Shown: piece by piece, positions 25,489-35,809 of the stretch
Layout: every line of letters begins with the position of its first letter
How positions within the stretch are numbered: position 1 is the first letter of the stretch
Assembly: GCA_965112735.1 (NCBI GenBank)
Contig: OZ218952.1
Coordinates: 2,170,001-2,234,000, forward strand
DNA: 64,000 nt
Direction: 5' to 3'
DNA from: Phaeosaccion multiseriatum
Taxonomy: Eukaryota; Ochrophyta, other classes
Made by a program: the position numbers and the translations under genes
Notes under the pieces: generated by a model
Told to the model about the DNA's origin: nothing
The model's database searches: none
What the model saw: only the letters and a program-made list of their open reading frames with translations

Positions 25489-25834
25489 GGCTCACCACTA
25501 CACTTGTGCGCTTTCCCACCTCCTGCTTCTCCCCTCCTCTACTTGTCGAGGCCAGCTCGCATTCAACAGAAGAGATCGACCACTCTTTCTTCCACCAATC
25601 GAGGGTAGCTCCAATCCCGCAAGTATGGGCAGGAAGTACCTCGAGGCCAGCCCCTCGCAAGAGATTGGTATTTCTACGGTTTCGCCAGTTCAAGTTTGTG
25701 AGGGGCACCACCAGTTGTGAGCAACATATCACCAACACGCTCATAATTTGGTACCATTGTTGTACTCGCCCCTCATTTGCTCCTCTCGCTTCCTCCTTCA
25801 GTCTTGCACAGTTTCCGAAAGAGATAAGAGCACG
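25489..25834. promoter_or_regulatory. Shared 346-bp head-to-head upstream region (CFAP58 / tRNA-binding protein)
   Basis: The interval separates two outward-facing ATGs, so it should carry both promoters and 5' UTRs. It is nearly free of microsatellites, unlike most spacers here. No core promoter element was recognised. Confidence 0.5.
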
Positions 25835-27234
25835 ATGAGGGGGCGCGTATTGTCCTGCATAGCTGCGGCGCTGTCGACGTCCTCTCCTGCTCTGCTTCTC
25901 GGAGGGAGCAGTGGCGTGAGGCACGTAAGCGCCTTCGTCCTCACTCCCGCGGCCTCTGGCAAAACGACTCCATTCGGCAGGTGAGGCAGCCTGGCGGTGC
26001 TAGTAATGAACCCGGAGCTGTGGGTCTAAGAGGTGTCGCTGATGTGTGTCGGAGTCGTTGACGTGTACCGGAGCAACTGACGTTATGAGGGCAATAGTGC
26101 CGACCAGTGCCGATAGAGTGAGCTGTGTAGGTGGTTTGACTTACACGCACTCCGCGCTCAGTGCCACCTCGGAGAAAGCCACCACTTGACAGCACCTGTT
26201 TGCCCTCCCAACCTTCATGAATTCGCTGCTCTATTGCAGCAACACATCACGGTCATGGCGTGGGCAGCAGAAGCAAATGCGAGTGCTTCACATGTCGTCA
26301 GAAGCGGGTGAGGCGGAGGAGGGGGAGGCCGAGGCGCCTCCAGGAGCTCTGACTGAGTTGGCTCGCCTAGACATCCGCGTAGGGAAGATAGTGGAGGTAA
26401 GAAAACGCACCAAGGCAGGGGTCCGAAGCCGTTGGAATAGCTCCGACCAGCGCATATCGCGCCGTCCATGGCAGGTACTGCGAGCACTCACGCGCTCCTC
26501 TGCGTTCCCATGTCTTTTCGCATGCTTTGTGTGGCCCTCCTCTTGCCCACGCCGCAGATCGACAACCACCCCGACGCCGACGGGCTCTACGTGGAGAAGG
26601 TTGACGTGGGGGAAGAGGAGCCGCGCACCATTGTCAGTGGCCTCGTCAACTTCTGCGCCAAGGAGGACCTCCTCAACAAGTGCGTAGGCCTTTGGACGGG
26701 GGTGGGCCGTGGGTGGGTGCGCACAGAGGTGAAAGCATGTGAAGGGGTCGGAAGAGGAGCGAGGCAAGGGCTACCACCTATCCTCTGTCGTACGCCGTTG
26801 GGGCTTGGCTTGACCTCACACAATGCGTTGGCTCGGTTGATTCTTCAGCAAGTGGGAGAGAGAGGCTTCGTGCTCGGCTCTCGCTTCTGAGAAACCGCAA
26901 AGATGGTTAACCCCCTTGCTTTGCACCCTCTCTGCCTCTTCGCTTGTTGTCCAGGGACGTGGTCGTGCTGTGCAATCTGAAGCCCGTCAACATGCGAGTA
27001 AGTTGATGAAAAAGCGGAGGACTGAGAGGCGTGTGCAACTCCTGCCCCCATCTCTCTCTCTCTCTCTCTTGCTGCTGCTACCCCTTGTGTTGAGCCTCTC
27101 ACTTGCGTCTGAGTTCTTCCCCGGAGCTCTTCCTTTTGTGCTGTAGCGTCTCTTTCCTGCTTGCTGCTACCCCTCCTTGACCCTGACTCATGTGGCCCCC
27201 TCCCGCTGCTCCTACCTCTCTGACGACCTTCCCT

Positions 27235-27269
<35 letters not shown>

Positions 27270-28084
27270 GCATCTCATCATCGGGCATGCTCCTCTGCTC
27301 CTCCAACGAGGAGCACACCGAAGTTGCCCCTCTGGCGGTACCGAGTGGCTGCCCCGCAGGGGAGGAGGTCACCTTCGAGGGACACCTCAAGGTAGGCTTG
27401 CTACATCATGTCGATTGATTGTCGATTGAGTATGGTGCCCATAGGTCATAGTTGTGTCTACATCACGTCCAGTCGCGGCGGGCCCATGACAGGAGGGCTC
27501 GGGAGTTGGTCTTTCTCTTTGGGCTTGACGACTCAAGAGGAGGCCCTGCTTCTGTGCTTCTCTAATTCTTTTTGTGCCTCTTTCGACACCCTGGGGCTCT
27601 GCTGAAATCGACAACCCAACCCTCTCGCTTGCTTCTCTAATGCTTTTGTGCCTCTTTCGACACCCTGGGGCTCTGCTGAAATCGACAACCCAACCCTCTC
27701 GCCCTCCTCAACGCCTCTCTGCCTCATTAGGGAGGCTCTTTGGATGCGGGCAATCGCGCAGTCAAGGCATGGAAGAAGGTTGCCAAGTGCGTCAAGGTCA
27801 ACGACGACATGCAGGTACGAGTACAGGCGTGAGACTGACCATTGCTACACACGCACCCTCCTCCGTCCCCTACCCGCCCCCCCCTCCTCCCACCCTGCTC
27901 TGACTCCGCTCGCGTCTCGTGCTGTGCCCCCCTTCCCCTCCCCCTCCCTCCTGCTTGCGGTGCTCTTCATTCCCTCTGGGTGTCCGTTCACGCTCAGGCT
28001 TCTTTCGTGGATGAGGCGCTGCCCGCAGTCTTCACCACCTCTAAGGGGCCCATCACTGCCAGCATCAAGGGAAACATCGCCTAA
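25835..28084 (+). CDS. Plastid-targeted tRNA-binding (EMAPII/Arc1p C-terminal-type) protein
   Basis: Seven exons in phase: 25835-25980, 26240-26396, 26558-26679, 26955-26997, 27269-27391, 27731-27814 and 27998-28084, giving 253 aa. From about residue 83 the protein matches the OB-fold tRNA-binding domain of EMAPII, AIMP1, Arc1p and the C-terminus of some Tyr-tRNA synthetases: [56 protein letters not shown] and a Ser-rich loop. Such domains bind tRNA without strong sequence specificity and aid aminoacylation. The N-terminus has a hydrophobic signal-peptide segment, then VSAF followed by a Thr/Ser/Lys-rich stretch, resembling the bipartite plastid-targeting leaders of heterokont and related algae. 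Targeting is inferred. A 75-bp direct duplication lies in the intron at 27392-27730. Confidence 0.9.
27557..27702. repeat. 75-bp direct tandem duplication in an intron
   Basis: Copies at about 27557-27631 and 27632-27702 are almost identical apart from a few differences at the start. Both contain the segment around CCTGGGGCTCTGCTGAAATC. This is not a microsatellite but a recent tandem duplication inside the fifth intron of the tRNA-binding gene. Confidence 0.85.
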
Positions 28085-28653
28085 GGAGGTTGGGTGTCCC
28101 TCCAAAGGAGGACAGACCGTACCCCCCGTCGCACGCCGCACCCTTTTGGAAGGAGTACTCACATATTATAGTAAAGAAAAGCTACAAGTTGGAAGTAACA
28201 AGCCAACTGTGAACTACAGGGTTCCGACAGAAAAGGAAAAGGGGGAGAGAATGGTATTAGACTCCTGTTCTGTGGACGCGCCTTCTGCGACCACACTGTG
28301 ATGACATGGCCTGCAACTTGCAGTCAATCATGCCACGCTTATCTTCCCCCCCTCGGGGACTAGGGGCACAACTAGTGCTCACAACCAGATTAACAGACCA
28401 GAATGGACATGCAACATCCCTTTCTGCCGCAAGTTATCATCGACTATGGACTCGAGGTAACGTTACACTATCCAGTGTCGCCCTGCCCTCTTCGGTTCCA
28501 TTGCTTGCCCTCTGTTTGTCATTCGCCTCGTCCACTGGCGTCTCACGAGCCTCAAACTCCCCATTCCTGCACGCTGTCAAGCACGCTGTCAACTGACCGT
28601 AGTCGCATCGTTTTGCCCCAGTCTTTGCTAGTCTCACACGACTGCCGACTGAC

Positions 28654-28747
28654 GCATACACACACTATCTCTACCTATTTACCTCTCCGTCGCTGGATGT
28701 AGATGATGCGAAGGAGAGGTAGGTAGGTAGAGATAGTGTGTGTATGC
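28654..28747. repeat. 35-bp inverted repeat, 24-bp loop
   Basis: Arms at 28654-28688 and 28713-28747 are complementary except for about two or three positions. Each arm contains a TACACACACTATCTCTACC-type segment. The structure could fold into a long hairpin in DNA or RNA. Confidence 0.9.
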
Positions 28748-28930
28748 CTCGCCCATGGGAGGTCTCGTATTGTCCTTCAGTGCAGTCCACGCGCGTAGGC
28801 CGTCGTTGCGAATGCTGGTGCCATCATTACACACTTTCGCCTTTCCGTTCCGTTCTTCTCATCCGACTTAAAATCATGGGGCACAGAGCACAGAGCTCAC
28901 GTGCCCGACATGTTCGCCTTGCTGCTGTTT

Positions 28931-29164
28931 CCTTGTGGGCTTTCTCTGCCTCCTCCCTGCTCTTGGCCTTGAGGAGGACCTCCTTTACGGGGCGCTTCGG
29001 GTTGTGCTTGCAGGCGAAGCCCTTGCTTGGCAAGAATTCATAAGCCATTCTTAAGCCATTCTTGCCGAGCAAGGGCTTCAAATGCGAGGACAACCCGAAG
29101 TGCCCCGTAAAGGAGGTCCTCCTCAAGGCCAAGAGCAGGGAGGAGGCAGAGAAAGCCCACAAGG
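28931..29164. repeat. 104-bp inverted repeat of a coding-like fragment
   Basis: Arms at 28931-29034 and 29061-29164 are highly similar in opposite orientation around a 26-bp loop. In each arm, read outward from the loop, the same open frame appears, with PSKGF, NPK, PVKEVLLKAKSREEAEKAHK. This looks like an inverted duplication of an exon fragment. The parent gene is not recognised and is not elsewhere in this window. Confidence 0.85.
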
Positions 29165-29656
29165 ACTCATTGCATAACGCTGACGGCTTATTCAAACAGA
29201 CCGCCTCCTCCTCCTCCTTCTCCTCCTCCCCCTCCCCCTCCTCCTTCTCCTCCTTCTCCTCTATCTCCTCCTCCTTCTCCTCCTTCTCCTCCTTCTCCTC
29301 TATCTCCTCCTTCTCCTCCTCCTCCGTTGCTGCTGCTCATGACTCCGACGAAGTAAGTACGGAGCTTGTTCCGCCCCTTTTCGGAGCTGGACAGAGACCT
29401 TATCGAGGCACTCGAAGGACGTGCTGCGCCAGCCGTGGTCGACGAGGGAGGGGAGCGTCTCGTGGGCCACGAATAGATCAGATCCCCCTGTTGTTGATGT
29501 TTGGATTATGGCTCTGAGGGGGGGGGGTCCGGGCCAACTATATGTCAAGGAAAGTCGGTGTCGATTTTCTCAAGAAGGCGCCCCCTGCTTGGCACCAACT
29601 CCGCTGTCAAATCCACCACACAACAAGAGCGAGAGGGTAGGTTGTTTGTTGCAGCC

Positions 29657-31438
29657 ATGTCTCTCGCCTTCTTGGCCAAGAAGAGTTGGCACACTGCCAC
29701 GCTCCGCAATCAGGAGAAGGTCTGGATCAATGAGCAGAAGGATGAAGCGGAGCAAGCCCGCATCCGCGAGCTGCAAAAGCAGGTGGCCGAGGAGCGGGAG
29801 GTGGACGAGCTGCGGGAGATGTCGCGCCAGGGGGGTCATGCACCTAAGCGAGCGGAGAAGGTTAACTGGATGTATGAGGTAAGCGGAAGACTCTTTGTTC
29901 CTCTCCTCTCCATTACCTGTGTCTAGCACCCACGCTTACACTAGCACATGCTGCTGCCGTTGCTGTTTCCCGCGTTCCTCTCTTGAACCCCCACTACTAT
30001 ACAGGGTCCCATGCAGCAACAGCAGGAGCTCGAAAAGCAGCTGCAGGACGAACACATGCTGGGCAAAAAATACGAAGCCAAAGCCGAGGGAGTCAATGAC
30101 CTCAAGGCCAGCCAGGAGGCCAACGGCAGCATGCTGGCCCAGAAGAAGGTCACGTCTGCCAATGAGAACTTTCGGCGGTTACACGAAGACCCCATGCTGC
30201 AGATGCGGCAAGCTGAGCTGCAGGCCAGGTCCGCCATTGTCAGCAACCCCATCAAGATGGGCAGGATACACGCGGAGATGAATGCCAAGGTGCAGGAGGG
30301 AGGAGGAGGGTTGAGCGCGAGTAGCAAGAAGAAGAAGGAAGCCAAGAAGGCCAAGAAGGCCGCCAAGAAGGAGAAGAAGAGGGAGAAGAAGGACAAGAAG
30401 AAGAGGAGAAGGAAGGAGAAGGAGAGGGAGAGGGAGGTGGGGGAGACCGACCGGGGGGAAAGTCGAGGGAAGGGTGATGGGCAACGGCACAGGAGAAGCG
30501 GATACTCCAGTAGAGATGGAGGGGGGGAGAGCAAACGACGCGACGACAGGCGAAGGAGACACGACTCCGAGGAAGGGGAGGATGGTGGATATGGGAGGAC
30601 TAACGAAAGCCGCCACTCACTGGACAAGGGCAGTGGTCATGGAAGCGGCAGAGGGCGCGACAGGGGCAGGAAGAGAAGCCGGAGCCGGTCCGAGTCTCGT
30701 TCGTCTTCGTCCTCCTCTGGCGGTGGGGGAAGCGTCAGTGGGAGTAGCAGGAGCAGGAGCAGGAGCAGGGGCAGTGGCAGGGGCAGGCCGAGTAGAAGTG
30801 GGGGTGAGGAAGAAAGGAGCAGGGGAAGGGGTGCAGACGGGCATGGAGGGAAGGGGGGAGACTCAGGCGGCAGCACTAGAAGGCGGCGACGCTTTAGCAG
30901 TAAGAGCCCTTCCGGCAGGAGCTCGAGTGGACACATGGGCGGGGGGGGGGGGGGCAATGGTGGAGCAGCAGACACGACGGCCGCTGGCAATGGCAAGAAG
31001 TACGGCCTGTTGGGTGGTGAGAAGACCTCCCTTGGCGTACAGGACCTGGGGCCCGATAGCAAGCTTCTCCAGGCCAAGGAGCAGGAGGAGAAGGCCCGGG
31101 AGGAAGAGCGGAGGAGGGCGCGCAAGCGGAGTGGGCCCTTGTCGGCAGAAGAGAAGGACCGGAGGCGGAGGGAGATGGAGAAGGATGCGCAGGAGAGGCA
31201 GACGCACCTCAAGGAGATGATCAAGGTTGGCAAGGATAAGATTATCAAGAGTAAAGGGTATTATGATGATGAGGGGGAGGCGGGGGCGGGTGCATCTGGC
31301 AAGGGGAAGGGGGAGGAGGCGGCGTTCCTTACGGACATCAACAAGAAAGTGTATGACGGGGGCATGGGGCTGGAGGAGCGCATGGGAAGGAACAAACACA
31401 CGCGGCAGAGGGGCGCAGACGCCACCAACTTTCTCTGA
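29657..31438 (+). CDS. CWC25: Pre-mRNA-splicing factor CWC25 homolog
   Basis: Two exons, 29657-29878 and 30005-31438, give 551 aa. The N-terminus carries the CIR N-terminal domain typical of CWC25: KKSWHTATLRNQEKVWINEQ at about 8-27, then a charged helix and KVNWMYEGP, where the family has an LDWMY-Q-G-P segment. The middle is a long Lys-rich then Arg/Ser/Gly-rich low-complexity region. The C-terminus has LSAEEKDRRRREME and a final LEERMGRNKHTRQ, as in the family's C-terminal block. CWC25 acts in the spliceosome around the first catalytic step. The ATG at 29657 starts directly with the conserved domain. The single intron (126 bp) falls after WMYE. The extensive low-complexity insert makes this longer than the yeast or human protein. 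Confidence 0.92.
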
Positions 31439-32559
31439 GTGGCCGGGGAGGGGTTTATTTATTGACTTACTAGGAGTCACCTTAGGCCAGGGAGGGGAGA
31501 AGGGAGAGGAGGCGAAGTGGCGGATGACAGGCGGAAAGCGAGGGTGGGGAGCAGCACGCGTCTACGGGACCGCAGCAGCAGGGGGGGGAGGAAGGCGATG
31601 ATGATTTCATACGTCAGACTACCATGCAATCTCTGGGGCGTAGGTCGAAGGGGGCATGTTAAGAAGCTCGCAGGTTGGATGAAGTGACAGAAAGAAGCTG
31701 AAAGGCGCTCACTATGGAACAATTGTGTGCAACACGATTGATTGGGTGCAGATTGGCGAGCACCTGAGTTAACAGCTGAGATTGAAACGGGAAGGTGTGT
31801 GCCCTCCTCCTCGACCTCGTGATTGCGTATAATATCTCAAAACGCCTCGGCACACTGCAGCAGCCAGCGAGACCCGCGAGGAGCAGCAACCCCCACTACG
31901 CCAACACCCAACTACGACCCCGAGGTATTGCGCCTCACCACCATCGCCATCGAGACCCATGAACGACTCCGCGCACTGGCACAATCCCTCCTACATGCCC
32001 TAGCCGAGCACGGCGTCTCCCCCACCGAGTGCACCGCACCGGCTCTTTCCCCACCAAGGGCCACAGACGGGGCCATGTCCTCTCCACACTTCTCATCAGT
32101 CACATGTGTTCCTGGGACTGTTCAACCACGGCGCCGGACCAGCGCTCCCTCGGTCAGGAGGGAGAGTAAAAAGGGCCCGACGAGGGGGGGGGTCGAAACT
32201 CGAAACACGCACGCACACGCCTGTAGGTCAACGCGTTGGGAAGAAACAGGGCTGTTTTTTCCTAATGGTCAATGAAGCATAAGGATGAACACAGTCTTTA
32301 CCCCAATGAATGAACGGATGACATGATCAACATGCATGAAGTGCCTCGCTCGACGCACCATCGAGCACCAAGCATTCACAATTGGCGACGATGGACACAC
32401 TGAAGAGTATTACCAACGCTTACCCTCTCCTTTCTTTGGATCCGTTCTGTTCCTGTTTTTTCGATATCTTTTTTCCCTGCCCTGTCCCCTGAGACACACA
32501 CACACCCTGAGGTGGCTGTGGTTGCCACGGTGGCACAGACAGCTTGGCTTTTAGCTGAG
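31439..32559. other. 1.1-kb spacer between CWC25 and the sugar transporter
   Basis: Contains the CWC25 3' UTR and the transporter 5' region. An open frame at about 31830-32270 has one stretch with plausible amino-acid composition (around LRLTTIAIETHERLRAL) but no recognised domain, no good start and no supporting splice signals, so it is not called as a gene. Confidence 0.5.
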
Positions 32560-34827
32560 ATGACGGGTTCTCCCCTCTCTGTGCTGCTTGCTACGCCGGC
32601 GACGTTAGTGTGCGCCATTCCTTCGCTGCTGTTTGGTTATGGACTCGGCTGCCTCAACGCTTTCGTGGGCTGTGTGCCAGGGGATAGAGTACAGGAAGGC
32701 GGGGTGGACCAGTCACTCGCATGCCCCTTGGGCTCAGTCTCCATGGACCTTGGCCTCACCACCCACGCGGAGGAGCTGGCAAATGGCGTCTTTCTCCTTG
32801 GTACGATAGACACGGCGCCATGTACACCTGTTTAAACCCCTGTGGCCTTTCCTCCGCTGGAACACACCCGTGTCTTGCTTTCTGTCTCTTTAGGATCTTC
32901 CCCTCTCTTCTCCTCCCCCCCCCGGCCTCTATCCCACCCGTAGGCGCATGGATAGGATCTGCTGTGGGCAATAAACCGGCCGAGAAGTACGGCCGACGCC
33001 TCACGCTACTCGGTGCCGCCGTCGTTGCCGTCTTTGGTGGCCTCATCGCCGCCATGGCCACCTCTTCCCACTTGCTCTACCTGGGCAGGACGCTGTGCGG
33101 GCTGCAGGTGGGGATTGCCTCTGCCGTTGTCCCCATTCTACTCGGAGAAATCGCCCTCCCGGAAAACAGAGGCGTTTTCACCAGTGCGCACCAGCTGGCC
33201 ATCAACCTGGGTGTCCTGCTGTCTGCCATCGTGGGCGGCCTGCTGAGCGACGTGTCACACGGGTGGCGCTACGCTCAGACAGTGACGGTTCTCCCCTGTA
33301 TTATGCAGTTCGCGCTGGCCCAGGCATTGCCCGAGTCCCCGCTATGGTTGGCCACACACGGGCAATTTGAGAGCGCGGAGAAGGTGGTGCGTAAGCTCCG
33401 ACCCGCTGGACAGGATATCGGCCTAGAGCTGGCCGAGTTGAGGAGGGGCGCGGGGGCAGCGGCTGGGGCGGCGGGTGGGGGGGGTGGGGAGGGGGGCCCT
33501 CTTTCGGTAGAGGAGCAAGAGCGAGGACAGGGTGCTGCCGATGTTGCTGCTCCCCCGGTCCGGTGGGTAGAGCTGCTGACCATCTGGCCCACAGTGCTGG
33601 TGGGGTGCGTGCTCATGTCCCTGCAGAGCCTCACGGGCATCAACTCGGTGCGTGCTGACCAAAACAAGAGCGAAAGTGGAGGTGGAAGGCAGGCGGATGG
33701 ACCTCTTGGATCTCACTCCTCTGTCTACTCCGTGCCGTGGTTCGGTCATGCACGCGCACAGAATCAGAACAAAGGGGATGATACCATACACTTACTTTTC
33801 AACTCCCCACACCCCCACCTTGCCTGTCTGCCTGCCGTTGTTCCAACAACTCAAAAATCAATGACCTTGCTTACGTTCACTCACAAAGGTGATTCTGTAC
33901 AGCACCGCCATCTTCGCCATGGCGGGCGTTGAGCGGGAGCTGCTGGCCACCCTCCTTGTGGGCTTGACCAACGTCGTCTCCACCATGGCCATCATGAACA
34001 TCGTAGACCGACTAGGCAGGAAGCAGCTCCTCCTCGCCGGCACCACCCTTATGGGGCTATCTCTGGCCACCCTGTCCGGCAGCCTCTTACTGCTAGATGG
34101 GGGCCAAGAAGAAGAAGGAGGAGGAGGAGGAGGAGACATGGATACGGGGGAGGGGGCCTCGCTGCAAGGCTTCCTAGCAGTGTCTGCCATGCTCAGCTTC
34201 CTCGTGGGCTTTCAGCTGGGCTTTGGGGCGGTGGGGTGGGCGGTTCTCGCCGAGCTCACGTCGTTCCGCCTCCGCTCCAAGGCCTTTTCCATCATATTGT
34301 CGTGCAATTGGGCAAGCAATGTGCTCGTGTCCATGACCACCCTCTCTGCCATCAAGTTCTTGGGTGGGAGCGGAGCGGGGACGGAGGGAGGAGGAGGAGG
34401 AGGAGGAGGAGGAGGAGGAGGAGGAGGAGGGGGCTTATCCGAGGAGGAGAGTGCGAAGGAAGCGATGAAGAAGGGCGTGGCACATTTGTATCTCATATTC
34501 ACGGCGCTGTGCGTGTTGACGGTGGTCTTCATCCACGTGTTCGTCAGGGAGACGAGAGGTCAGAGCTCCGTTGAGCAGGAGCCCTCCTCCGCCTCGGCAA
34601 GCAATCGACAACACCACAAAGGCCGCCATCCCCAGCAGCAGCACCTCGAGCTTGTCCCCACATCAGATGCAGGGACAGTTACTGGGGCAGGAGGAGCAGG
34701 TGAAATTACCATGAGGGCCGTGTCCAGCGAGAGGAAGACCCCCCGAGGAGGAGGAGGAGGAGGAGGAGGAGGAGGAGGCGAGGATGACGCAAAGCAAGCC
34801 TTACTGAGCAAGGCAACCATCACGTAG
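32560..34827 (+). CDS. Major facilitator superfamily sugar-porter-type transporter
   Basis: Three exons in phase, 32560-32800, 32944-33647 and 33889-34827, give 627 aa. Sugar-porter signatures are visible: the loop motif EKYGRR after TM2, PESPLWL after TM6, the LTGINSVILYST segment of TM7 (split by the second intron) and DRLGRK after TM8. About twelve hydrophobic spans can be drawn. Substrate is most likely a hexose or polyol by family, but cannot be set from sequence. Two Gly tracts coded by GGA repeats sit in loops (about 34116-34135 and 34388-34432), and the cytosolic C-terminal tail is Ser/Gly-rich with another GGA tract. The start is the first ATG in frame. The N-terminus is short before TM1, and an upstream exon is possible because an acceptor-like CTTTTAG lies just before it. 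Membrane: plasma or vacuolar, undecided. Confidence 0.88.
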
Positions 34828-35550
34828 TGAGCCTGGCTTGGGAGGAGTGCGAGTCGGCGAAGCTCGAATCGAAGTACTGGGACTGACTTGGTAGGAGCGC
34901 GAGACCTAGCAGGCAAGCATTCTGTATAAACATATAGAACAAATCAATGTAGAACTACCCTTCCTTGCCTGCAGTGCCATCCATTGACTGCCATCGTCGT
35001 TCCAGCGCACATCGACTTTCCACTAGAGAGGAGGGGAAGCCCAGGGGGCAGATACGACACACCACTTCGGAGAGTTTGGTCGATATCCGACAGATGATCA
35101 AAGGTTTCGCCCGCGAGCCCTCGGGTTTGTGGTTTTTGGAGATCCAACAAGATACACAGAGTTTGACAGTCAGTGATGTCAGTGATAGCAAGCTATCAGT
35201 CTAAATATAGCGAGTTTTAAGTATTTGCGATAGTGAGACATTTGCGATAGTCCCTTCGTATCGACTTCTGACACTGCTGCTGCAGCTGCAGCTGCTGCTG
35301 CTGCTGCTGCTGCTGTGCTACTACCGGAAGCCTGAAGGGTCGAAGCGCGAACCGAGGGTAGATGCAGCAAATGACAGGGAAGGGAAGGGGGGTGGTGAAG
35401 GGGCGTTCGGACTAGCAGCGGACGAGAGCAGAGGCAAAGAGCAGAGAGAGCGCACAGAGGAGGGAGGGTAGACAAAAAAACGCACACAAAAAGGGTCATA
35501 TGACTCTGTGGTGATCGATCGCATGTTGTGGTGAGACACCTCGTGACCTT

Positions 35551-35600
<50 letters not shown>

Positions 35601-35809
35601 GGGCACACAATTGAAGGCCGAGGCGTGGTCGATCCCCTGGACCTGTTCTCTCGCACGTATGCATACGTACGTACGTACGTACTTACCCTTTGTCTTGTCG
35701 CGCCTCTTCATTTGCCACACCTGTTGATTGATTGTTTGATTTGTTCATCGTGGGGGCCGCAAAAGGCGGGGGTCGGGAGGGAATGGAGGGGAGGGGTTGC
35801 CTGAGTCTG
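34828..35809. other. Convergent spacer between transporter and ABC1 kinase
   Basis: Holds the 3' UTRs of two convergent genes. Features seen are a CTG/GCA tract near 35274-35315, an (AC)n array at about 35551-35599 and a short CGTA run at 35656-35680. No gene is seen. Confidence 0.6.

Larger units (their letters stand above)
28085..29656. other. 1.57-kb spacer with two inverted repeats
   Basis: Lies between the 3' end of the tRNA-binding gene and the start of CWC25. It holds the two inverted repeats listed separately and a (TCC)n tract at about 29205-29325 that translates as poly-Ser. A potential donor (GTAAGT) at 29353 after the TCC tract leaves open a small unrecognised exon. No convincing gene is seen. 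Confidence 0.5.

Noticed and set aside
31823-32275. 150-residue plus-strand frame between CWC25 and the transporter
   Set aside because: Part of it has plausible composition, but there is no recognised domain and no splice support; left as spacer.
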